Origin: Thecamonas trahens ATCC 50062
Taxonomy: Eukaryota > Apusozoa > Apusomonadida > Apusomonadidae
Assembly: GCF_000142905.1 (NCBI RefSeq)
Contig: NW_013657621.1
Location: 1 to 61,200 of the forward strand
DNA length: 61,200 nt
Direction of reading: 5' to 3'
This document shows, piece by piece, positions 1 through 8,267 of this stretch. How positions within the stretch are numbered: position 1 is the stretch's first letter; every line of letters begins with the position of its first letter. Made by a program: the position numbers and the translations under genes. Below the pieces are notes generated by a model. That model was not told where the DNA came from and did not search any database. It saw nothing but the letters and a program-made list of their open reading frames with translations.

Positions 1-654
1 TCATGGGCTGGGCAAACAACAAGCCGACCACGCTCCGTCCACCGCAGCCGTGCGGCAGCCTGGGCATCACCGCCCTGGCAGTCGATGCAACGTCGTCGTT
101 CTTCGTCAAGAGCGCGCTGCGGTTCCAGCTCGCCATCAAGCTAACAGCGGAAGCAACAACGCCCTGCCCTGCTCCGCCCAGACGAATGGGACATCCGGTT
201 GCTCGACGACAGCGAGCACATGCCATCACCCCTCCACAGACTCGTTGCCAGATCGCGCACGCTCTCACCACATCCATGCCTCAGTCGGACACCAGCCATC
301 CCCTCTCCCATCGCCACACCCGAGCCACACATGCCGCGCCAGCTCCCAGCCAACGAGCACACGGCCCACACACACACGCGTGTGCTGGACATCCTCTCCA
401 GCCCGATCTACCACCTCACCCTCGCCTCGGCCTCCAATCCCCTCCTCAGCCACCCATCCAACGCCCCCAAGACCAACGCTAAAAAGCCAACCACAAACGA
501 TCCCGATCCCATGGGCCTCACCTCCCCCGAGTCGGACGACCGCAGATCCCTCGTTGGCGAGCTGGCTGCCATGAACCCCCACTGTGCACTCAACAAAGCT
601 GATGCCCGCATTCCATCGCCATCTCAACTTGCATACGACTGGCCGATCGCTCCC
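1..654. other. No convincing gene
   Basis: Overlapping short ORFs occur on both strands, but they are compositionally simple (Pro/Ser/His/Arg-rich) and show no recognisable domain. The low-coordinate end could hold a downstream exon of the minus-strand ORF at 655-972, but I could not join the frames convincingly. Confidence 0.4.
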
Positions 655-972
655 TCACCCTGGCCACTGGTCGGCCACGGCCGCGGTTCTCGATGCATCC
701 ACCAACTTGAGCAAGGTGCACGACCCGCCGATGGCAATCAACGCCTTGCTAGTGATGTTCTTGTCGTTTGGGCAGCCACCAACCTTGATCGCCACAAGGT
801 CGCGGCGCTTGTACGCCACCGCAGCCACAACGACGTCGGCCGTCTGATTGCTACCGCGCCAAACGCCGTAGACGCTTTTGGAGAAGGTAACGGCCGGGCT
901 CTCCGGAAGCGTCTCCAGCGCATCCTCGATCGAGTCAACAAAGCTGAGGTCAGCATAAGATTCAAAGTCCAT
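655..972 (-). CDS. Possible first exon of an unrecognised gene
   Basis: This 105-codon minus-strand ORF begins with a real ATG at 972 and has a balanced, protein-like composition (MDFESYADLSFVDSIEDAL at the start, then a Val/Ala-rich segment with VAAVAYKRRDLVAIKVGG), unlike the Pro/Arg-rich shadows around it. Its last codons run into GGTGAGG, a good 5' splice donor near 659, so the ORF may be the first exon of a spliced gene continuing to lower coordinates. No family is recognised. A chance ORF in GC-rich DNA cannot be excluded. Confidence 0.35.
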   Translation of the reverse strand: MDFESYADLSFVDSIEDALETLPESPAVTFSKSVYGVWRGSNQTADVVVAAVAYKRRDLVAIKVGGCPNDKNITSKALIAIGGSCTLLKLVDASRTAAVADQWPG

Positions 973-1628
973 GATGGTTGTCAGCGCAGTTGTGCATGTA
1001 CGTACGGAGGCCGTGAACGTCGGCGAGCTGTGGTTCTCGCCACATCGCAGAGAAGGAACCGAACAAGGTGAGACTCAGCAATGCAATCACCTCTATCCCA
1101 CTCACAGATCAGAGCCCACTCACAGCCGCAACACGCCGGAAGCAGCCACATCTTGCCTCAATCACCCGATCGCCATCTCCTGGCCGGAACCCATTCTGCG
1201 ACCGCTCTGCACCCTCGCCCTCCACCACATGACTACCACGCACACTCTAATACATCGAATGCGTTCATCCTATGCTGAAAATACCCGATCCCGTCTCGCT
1301 CTCGGAAGTCAAGCAGCATGAGGCTTGGTTAGTACTGTGGTGGGGGACCACACGGGAATACCGAGTAACGCATTCTATTTTCTTTTTGCCCAACTGCACA
1401 CCCTCCTTGCCTGCATGCACCCCCGCTGACCCCACCATCGCCACATCAATCATTTCTCGTTCGATTAATCATGCCTAACCCCATCAATTAACTCTCATTG
1501 AAATAATCATACCTTCTCCCCCGGCCCTTCCCCCGGCACTCGCCCGATATCCGAAAAATCGCCCAAACGCCGCCTGTCGCCCTCGCCGTCACACTCACCG
1601 CACACTCCGCACACCTCTCACTGTGCCC
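973..1628. other. Intergenic region upstream of the TIR-NB-ARC gene
   Basis: No supported gene. The stretch becomes AT-richer near 1440-1520 and then pyrimidine-rich (CCGGCCCTTCCCCCGG and CACACTCACCGCACACTCCGC) just before the ATG at 1629, which fits a promoter and 5' leader. No clear TATA element was seen. Confidence 0.4.
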
Positions 1629-4600
1629 ATGGACCCCGCTCCAGGGGGCACATGTGACCCCCCGCGCCCTGCACACACACCAGTGCAGCAGGGTACTGCC
1701 AAGCGCCCTCGCCCGCTGCTCACCGCCAACGCCAGCAGGGTCAGCTCGGCCACCCCTTCCTCCGCAGTCCCCCAGAACATGCATATCGAAGCGACGTCAT
1801 CGTCACCAGCCGGGCCGTCCTCCACCAAGTCATACGATGTCTTCCTCTGCCACGGCTCCAACGACAAGGGGCTCATGCTCTCGCTCCGCGACAAGCTCGT
1901 TGCCCTCGGTCTGCGCGTCTTTCTCGACATCAAGTCGCTCGACGCCATGATTGTCCAAGATCCCGCAGACTGCGCCCGGCTTGCCCGTGACTCACACGTT
2001 GTGGTCGTCGTTGTCTCAAAGTACTCAATCGTCACACGGTGGGCCATCGCAGAGGCCAACGCAGCCCTCGCTGATCCGACTTGCAAGGTCTTTCCGGTTT
2101 TTGCCGACGCTGAGCTCTCGCTCGAGACCGTCTCGTCGCCGGCATGGCGTGACGGCCCGCGGGATGCCAGCCACCCTCTACTGGCGTACATGGCGGCGGC
2201 TTTCCCGCCGCAGATCCCGAACAACCGTCGATTCACGGATCTCTGGGAACACGATGAACTCACGCCCGAGCTCAAAGTCGCCCGCATCGGCACTCTCTAC
2301 GCCCTCCTCGAGCGCGGCCTCGCTCCGTACTCCCCGGCTCGCGACAGCGTGGTTGACATGGTCGACGATCTTGCCGACCGCATCCAGGCCATTGTTCCCA
2401 GTTCACCCCTCCGCCCCTCGCCCATGCCGCCGCCACCTAACCCATCTGAGTACTACCCGCTCCCTGACACTCGTGATGCGGTCATTAATGTCCTTCTTGG
2501 TGCGAACAACGTCTCAGTCGTCGGTGTCAACGGGCTCGGTGGCGTCGGCAAGTCGTCACTCGCTGCCGATGTCGCCATCCACCCCGCCATCACCTCGGTC
2601 TTCTCCGTCTTCTGGCTCCCTCTCGGTGAGGACAAGACATCTCCCATCGCCATTGCCAGCCGCATGTCCTACTTCCTGAAGCAAGGCCTCGGTTGCGCAA
2701 TCGATGCACAAGCTGGCCTCAATGACCTCCAACCCATTCTTGCTGCCAAGACCCGGGCCCTCGCCGCCGCCGGCACCCGCATCCTGCTCATCCTCGACGA
2801 CGCGTGGACCACCCGCCAGGCCTCCGTCTTCACCAACCACATCGCAGCCCCGCATGCCGTCCTCGTCACCTCGCGTAACGCCGCTGTTGCTACCAACTCC
2901 GCCTCCTCCATCGAGCTTGGTACCTTTGCCCCGGACGACGCTGCTGTTGTCCTTCGCAACTACCTCGCCAAGGGCTCACCTGAGTGGGCAATCACCCTTG
3001 CTCTCAACGATTCCCGCATCGTCTCCCTCGCGACCTTTTGCCGTGGCCATGCCCTCGCCCTCGCCGTCCTTGGCTCGTCCATTTCTGGCGAGGCTGCGCT
3101 TGACGCCGCTGTTGAGGACGCTGCAGATGCAACTGAGCTTGCCATGGATGAGCACCGCGATGATTGCGGCGGATCGGACGCCAAGTACGCCCACATCTTT
3201 GACATCATCACTTGGACCCTCGGCGGTGCCATCCCCGAGCGTGTTCGCAAGGTGGCGCTGGCTATTTACGCCATGCTCGCCGTCTTTCCATCAGACGCGC
3301 CCATCGACGTCGCCAACTTCCGCTCCGCGATCGACGCAAGCAATATCAAGTTTGCTTGGGCCCTCGATGCCCTCGCCAACACGTCGTTGCTGCGCGTCGT
3401 TGCCACGGATGGCGGCGCCATAACCGTAATCGAGATGCACGATCTGCACCTCGAGTACATTCGCCATCGGCTTGAGGTGTGCTTTGACGACATCCCTTCC
3501 CTTGCTGCCCGTCACCTCGCCGCTGTCGCCGGGGTGCCTCCGCCTGGCGCCACGCCAGAGTCCGCTAGGGTGGCAATGACCTCTGGCACTGCCTCCGATT
3601 GGATCGTCACCCGCGGTATTTCACACATGATTGCAGCCGGAGCGAACCTTGCTGCCGTTGCGGTTGCTCTCTCCTGGCCGTGGATGAAAGCCCGCGCAAA
3701 CGACTCGCTTGGTGGCCTCCTCCATGATCTGCGTTGTGTTGTGCGCCTCGGCCGTGAAGTAGCCAAAGACGTTGACGAGGTCGAGCGTGCGCTGTCGCTC
3801 TCACGCGAGATCATTGAGAGCGGTACGTCACACATCGAAACCGAGCTCGTTGCCCGACTTGCCTATGACAACGCGTCCAACGCCGTGAAGGACCTGGTTG
3901 CTGCTGTGCGCGAAGATGTCCCGTCTAAGGCTCTCATTCCATCGAGAGCCGTGGACCCTGTCGCGCATCGTGGCGCTGAGCGCTTTCGCTTTGATGGCTC
4001 GTCCGGCAATGTCATCAACATCGGTGGCTCGCTGGTTGCTGGTGGATGTGGGAAGAATGTGGACGTACTTGACGTGCAAACTGGTGAACGCGTGGAGGTG
4101 CTGGAGGGCCACACCAGCGATGTGAATGGTGTGATTGCGCTGCCGAGTACGGATGGCCAGCTGCCTGTCCTGGTCTCGTGGTCGGACGACGACACGATCC
4201 GGGTGTGGCATGCTGCGGACGACGGGATGGGCGCCATGCGGTACACCGCGGACAGTGCATTCTGTGAGGTGCTGGAGGGCCACACCAAGTATGTGCAGGG
4301 TGTGATTGCGCTGCCGAGTGCGGATGGCCAGCTGCCGGTCCTGGTCTCGTGGTCGGAGGACAAGACGATCCGGGTGTGGCCTGCGGACGACGGGACGGGC
4401 GCCATGCGGTACACTGCGGACACTGTCGCCTGTGAGATGCTGGAGGGCCACACCAGCAGGGTGCGGGGTGTGATTGCGCTGCCGAGTGCGGACAGCCAGC
4501 TGCCGGTCCTGGTCTCGTGGTCGTGGGACAACACGATCCGTGTGTGGCATGCTGCGGACGACGGGATGGGGATCATGCGGTACACCGCGGACAGGGCCTC

Positions 4601-6491
4601 CTGTGAGGTGCTGAAGGGTCACACCGGCAATGTGCAGGGTGTGATTGCGCTGCCGAGTGCGGATGGCCAGCTGCCTGTCCTGGTCTCGTGGTCGTGGGAC
4701 AACAACACGATTCGGGTGTGGCATCCTGCGGACAACGGGACGGGCGCCATGCGATACACCGTGGACAGTGCGTCCTGTGAGGTGCTGGAGGGCCACACCA
4801 GCGGTGTGAATGGTGTGATTGCGCTGCCGAGTGCGGATGGCCAGCTGCCTGTCCTGGTCTCGTGGTCGTTCGACGGGACGATCCGGGTGTGGCATCCTGC
4901 GGACGACGGGACGGGCGCCATGCGGTACACCGCGGACAGTGCCTCCTGTGAGGTGCTGGAGGGCGACACCGGCGATGTGCATGGTGTGATTGCGCTGCCG
5001 AGTGCGGACAGCCAGCTGCCCGTCCTGGTCTCGTGGTCGTGGGACAACACGATCCGGGTGTGGCATGCTGCGGACGACGGGACGGGCGCCATGCGGTACA
5101 CCGCGGACAGTGCATTCTGTGAGGTGCTAGAGGGCAACACCAGCGATGTGCATGGTGTGATTGCGCTGCCGAGTGCGGATGGCCAGCTGCCGGTCCTGGT
5201 TTCGTGGTCTGGCGGATTTCGGAACACAGACAACACGATCCGGGTGTGGCATCCTGCGGACGACGGGACGGGCGCCATGCGGTACACCGCGGACAGTTCC
5301 TCCTGTGAGGTGCTAGAGGGCAACACCAGCGATGTGCATGGTGTGATTGCGCTGCCGAGTGCGGATGGCCAGCTGCCTCTCCTCGTCTCGTGGTCGAGAG
5401 ACAGGACGATCCGGGTGTGGCATCCTGTGGACGACGAGATGGGCGCCATGCGGTACACCGCGGACAGTGCCTCCTGTGAGGTGCTGGAGGGCCACACCAG
5501 CTGGGTGCATGGTGTGATTGCGCTGCCGAGTGCGGATGGCCAGCTGCCTGTCCTGGTCTCGTGGTCGGAAGACAAGACGATCCGGGTGTGGCATGCTGCG
5601 GACGACGGGACGGGCGCCATGCGATACACCGTGGACAGTGTCTCCTGTGAGGTGCTGGAGGGCCATACCAGCGGTGTGCGGGGTGTGATTGCGTTGCCGA
5701 GTGCGGATGGCCAGCTGCCTGTCCTGGTCTCGTGGTCGGTCAACGGGACGATCCGGGTGTGGCATCCTGCGGACGACGGGACGGGCGCCATGCGGTACAC
5801 CGCGGACAGTGCATTCTGTGAGGTGCTAGAGGGCCACACCAGCGGTGTGCGGGGTGTGATTGCGTTGCCGAGTGCGGATGGCCAGCTGCCTGTCCTGGTC
5901 TCGTGGTCGGCCGACGGGACGATCCGGGTGTGGCATCCTGCGGACGACGGGACGGGCGCCATGCGGTACACCGCGGACAGTGCATTCTGTGAGGTGCTAG
6001 AGGGCCACACCGACGATGTGTGGGGTGTGATTGCGCTGCCGAATGCGGATGGCCAGCTGCCTGTCCTGGTCTCGTGGTCGTGGGACAACACGATCCGGGT
6101 GTGGCATGCTGCGGACGACGGGACGGGCGCCATGCGGTACACCGCGGACAGTGCATTCTGTGAGGTGCTAGAGGGCCACACCGACGATGTGGAGGGTGTG
6201 ATTGCGCTGCCGAGTGCGGATGGCCAGCTGCCGGTCCTGGTCTCCCAATCATACCCTGACGAGACGTTCGAGTGGCACCCCTCCCCCACCGGCTACGCCC
6301 TCCACGCCCGCCACCCTTCCTCCTTCTGGCTCCACGCCCGCCGCTCCACCTCCACCCACCCACGCAACAACTCCACCCGCATCATCATTGCCAACCACAC
6401 CGGCCTCTCCACCCCCCACCCCTCCGACCCCAACCGCCTCCTCGCTGTCGTCTCCAACCGCCCCCCCATCATCCTCCGCCGCCACCCATAA
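1629..6491 (+). CDS. TIR-NB-ARC-WD40 STAND protein (NLR-like)
   Basis: This single-exon ORF encodes about 1,620 residues. The ATG at 1629 is chosen because the in-frame codon six bases upstream is GTG. A Ser/Pro-rich N-terminus of about 65 residues precedes a TIR domain (about 67-200; YDVFLCHGSNDK, then SKYSIVTRW with E142 at the position of the catalytic Glu of NADase TIRs). The NB-ARC module follows at about 280-620: Walker A GGVGKSS (304-310), Walker B ILLILDDAW (385-393), an LVTSRN sensor, GHALAL in place of the plant GLPLAL motif, AVFPSD, and an MHD motif (603-605). From about 826 to 1537 come 13 WD40-type units, then a short tail. The order signalling domain, switch, sensor resembles plant TIR-NLRs with the LRRs replaced by an APAF-1-like propeller. 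Predicted role: ligand-triggered oligomerisation, with TIR NAD+ cleavage or adaptor signalling. Function is inferred; the domain calls are strong. Confidence 0.93.
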   Translation: MDPAPGGTCDPPRPAHTPVQQGTAKRPRPLLTANASRVSSATPSSAVPQNMHIEATSSSPAGPSSTKSYDVFLCHGSNDKGLMLSLRDKLVALGLRVFLDIKSLDAMIVQDPADCARLARDSHVVVVVVSKYSIVTRWAIAEANAALADPTCKVFPVFADAELSLETVSSPAWRDGPRDASHPLLAYMAAAFPPQIPNNRRFTDLWEHDELTPELKVARIGTLYALLERGLAPYSPARDSVVDMVDDLADRIQAIVPSSPLRPSPMPPPPNPSEYYPLPDTRDAVINVLLGANNVSVVGVNGLGGVGKSSLAADVAIHPAITSVFSVFWLPLGEDKTSPIAIASRMSYFLKQGLGCAIDAQAGLNDLQPILAAKTRALAAAGTRILLILDDAWTTRQASVFTNHIAAPHAVLVTSRNAAVATNSASSIELGTFAPDDAAVVLRNYLAKGSPEWAITLALNDSRIVSLATFCRGHALALAVLGSSISGEAALDAAVEDAADATELAMDEHRDDCGGSDAKYAHIFDIITWTLGGAIPERVRKVALAIYAMLAVFPSDAPIDVANFRSAIDASNIKFAWALDALANTSLLRVVATDGGAITVIEMHDLHLEYIRHRLEVCFDDIPSLAARHLAAVAGVPPPGATPESARVAMTSGTASDWIVTRGISHMIAAGANLAAVAVALSWPWMKARANDSLGGLLHDLRCVVRLGREVAKDVDEVERALSLSREIIESGTSHIETELVARLAYDNASNAVKDLVAAVREDVPSKALIPSRAVDPVAHRGAERFRFDGSSGNVINIGGSLVAGGCGKNVDVLDVQTGERVEVLEGHTSDVNGVIALPSTDGQLPVLVSWSDDDTIRVWHAADDGMGAMRYTADSAFCEVLEGHTKYVQGVIALPSADGQLPVLVSWSEDKTIRVWPADDGTGAMRYTADTVACEMLEGHTSRVRGVIALPSADSQLPVLVSWSWDNTIRVWHAADDGMGIMRYTADRASCEVLKGHTGNVQGVIALPSADGQLPVLVSWSWDNNTIRVWHPADNGTGAMRYTVDSASCEVLEGHTSGVNGVIALPSADGQLPVLVSWSFDGTIRVWHPADDGTGAMRYTADSASCEVLEGDTGDVHGVIALPSADSQLPVLVSWSWDNTIRVWHAADDGTGAMRYTADSAFCEVLEGNTSDVHGVIALPSADGQLPVLVSWSGGFRNTDNTIRVWHPADDGTGAMRYTADSSSCEVLEGNTSDVHGVIALPSADGQLPLLVSWSRDRTIRVWHPVDDEMGAMRYTADSASCEVLEGHTSWVHGVIALPSADGQLPVLVSWSEDKTIRVWHAADDGTGAMRYTVDSVSCEVLEGHTSGVRGVIALPSADGQLPVLVSWSVNGTIRVWHPADDGTGAMRYTADSAFCEVLEGHTSGVRGVIALPSADGQLPVLVSWSADGTIRVWHPADDGTGAMRYTADSAFCEVLEGHTDDVWGVIALPNADGQLPVLVSWSWDNTIRVWHAADDGTGAMRYTADSAFCEVLEGHTDDVEGVIALPSADGQLPVLVSQSYPDETFEWHPSPTGYALHARHPSSFWLHARRSTSTHPRNNSTRIIIANHTGLSTPHPSDPNRLLAVVSNRPPIILRRHP
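4104..6240 (+). repeat. 13-unit 171-bp tandem repeat encoding WD40 blades
   Basis: Units begin with codons for E-G-H-T and recur every 171 bp (57 residues). From unit 1 at 4104 to unit 13 at 6171 is 12 periods plus 15 bp, explained by one codon missing in unit 2, one extra in unit 4 and five extra in unit 7. Each unit contains GVIALPSADGQLPVLVSWS, then TIRVWH, then GAMRYTADSA. Most units are nearly identical at nucleotide level. Differences cluster at the two residues after GHT, the residue before GVIALP, and the two to four residues after SWS. Confidence 0.97.
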
Positions 6492-7145
6492 CACCCCTCA
6501 CACTCCCACCGCATTTACTCCCCTGAGCACCGCGCCCGCATCCTCGCCGCTGCCAGCACATCCGCGGCCTCCTGCGCCATGGGCCTCACCAGCGGATCGA
6601 CCGACCAACGCCGCCGGATGAATCACCCGCCATCGCACTAGCAGCGTTGCTGATGAGGACCTGGCGGCCAACCTCCAGTGTTGCTGTCGTCAAACAGAGG
6701 AGCGTGCCAAAGGTGAACATGCCAGCCTCAAAACCTCCTCATCGGCTCCGCGCAGCTGCTCTGGTGTCATGTACGCCACCGATACCATCACCGTCATCAT
6801 CTCCTGACTGTCGTCATGGCGTTGAGCCCGTTGTTGAGGAGGACCACCCACCCGCTCTCGTGGACCACTGCCACCTCACGCGGCTTGAGCGAGCCGTTCC
6901 TGGCACCAGTGATCGCGTTGGCCTCGGAGAGGCAGAGCGCCAGCACTCGATGCCCACGCTCCCTGCTCACACCCCGCCACCTACAGCAAGACCTTGACCA
7001 CCACTTGGGACGCGCAAGGCAAAACAAAACACACCAGCATTGCGATTGCTCTCCCGGGCCCGCGATGCCCCTGTTACCCCCGCGATCCAAATCCGCGGCG
7101 CGTTTACCGACATCAGGCTCGCCCGCCGTGCCGTCTGCTCCCTTA
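6492..7145. other. Intergenic region, possible short minus-strand exon
   Basis: No confident gene. On the minus strand between about 6800 and 6960 a short stretch reads plausibly as protein (RVLALCLSEANAITGA followed by EVAVVHESGWVVLL and a stop), and could be the last exon of an unrecognised spliced gene. The remainder is C-rich and probably 3' UTR of the flanking convergent genes. Confidence 0.3.
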
Positions 7146-7553
7146 TCATGACGCTGGTGATTCGCCCATGTCTGGGAGCACATCCGAATTGTCCACCGCC
7201 GCGTGATGCAGCCTCTTCTTGGCCCTCAGGTTGCGCTCACAGCGAGTTTTTGCCGAGTTGCCTGCCAGGTAGCCGCCAGCCAATGCACCGGCGGCAATCA
7301 ACAGCGTCCGTGCCGGCTTCGACAGCGCCGATCGGACCGCAGGCACCCGTGTCGATAGTGCTAGCAGCGGAATCGAGCCCACCGTCGCACCGAGGAGCCA
7401 AGCCCCGGTCGGCTGCGTCCCGCAGAACGCCTTGATCTCTTCTGGAGTCAGCTCTTCGTCGACCGCGTTGAATCGGCTACTACTTCCGGTCATATGGTTA
7501 TCACTGCCGCTGCTGCTGTTGGTGGTGCTGTTGTGGTTAGGATCTGTGGCCAT
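7146..7553 (-). CDS. OCIA-domain-like small membrane protein
   Basis: The ORF encodes 135 residues from an ATG at 7553. A Ser/Asn/Thr-rich N-terminus (1-30) precedes ELTPEEIKAFCGTQ, then two hydrophobic helices (about 48-68 and 83-98), the second reading GALAGGYLAGNS followed by KTRCERNL. Animal OCIA-domain proteins have the same arrangement: an LTxEE start, two helices, a GYxAGK-like turn and a Cys shortly after. They are small two-helix proteins of mitochondria or endosomes that affect respiratory-chain assembly or signalling. The match is by eye and the organelle is unknown. It stands alone, convergent with the TIR gene. Confidence 0.62.
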   Translation of the reverse strand: MATDPNHNSTTNSSSGSDNHMTGSSSRFNAVDEELTPEEIKAFCGTQPTGAWLLGATVGSIPLLALSTRVPAVRSALSKPARTLLIAAGALAGGYLAGNSAKTRCERNLRAKKRLHHAAVDNSDVLPDMGESPAS

Positions 7554-8267
7554 GTCTAGTGTTTCCTGTGCAATACGTACACGATCGTCTGTACCTCACG
7601 GGTGGCTGTCCCTGTTTTGTCCCATCGCCAACCTCGCTCGTTTCGTCACGTCATCCCATTGTTCCCCAACTGCCATCATGATGACGCTGACACACGAGTC
7701 GACTCAGATCTCCTCAGCACACTGACTCACTTCCCCTCCCCCCTCCCCCCCCCTCCCTCCTCCCCTCCACCCCCTCCCCTTACTGGGCTAGCGGGCCGAT
7801 CATGATGCTCCGACTGGGGCTGCGTGGGGGGTGCTCCCGATCGCTCGCCACCTCCAGCCACTCGCCAGCCGCCACACGTCAGCCGCCAGCCATCCGCGAC
7901 GAACTGGTCCCTCGTCGGCCGCCGGTCGCTTGCCAACTCAAGCCCAAGATCATACGCCCTGCCCCCCTCCCCCTCGCTGCAATGAGTGCTGCGTTATCAG
8001 CCAGGCTTGAGATGGCCTTGCATCGCCTGCGCTCCCGTGGGCCAGGCAGCCATCAATCCGGAGAGGCGGGCGGTGGTGGGCCGGTGGGTGATGAGGACAT
8101 GGTTGCGAATGGTGTTGGACGGAATGTGGACATGATGCTTGCGAGGAGGCGATGGCGAAAGAGCGAGATCGAAATCGTCCGAGTGATGGCTTGTGCCGCG
8201 AAAAAGACCGACGTCATCGGGTGCAAGACAGTTTAGGAAGGCTTTAATTAGCTCGTCACAGCAACGG
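7554..8267. other. Intergenic region with polypyrimidine tract
   Basis: No supported gene. A C/T-only tract at about 7731-7782 lies some 180 bp upstream of the OCIA-like gene and is G-rich on that gene's strand. ORFs near 7802-8350 on both strands lack domains and probably lie in the 3' UTR of the kinase gene. Confidence 0.4.

Noticed and set aside
4104-6240. Regular repeats as a CRISPR array
   Set aside because: 171-bp coding units with no unique spacers, in a eukaryotic ORF.
3828-6289. Long minus-strand ORFs (412 and 556 codons) opposite the WD40 repeats
   Set aside because: They are antisense translations of a stop-free 171-bp repeat, with no start context or domain.
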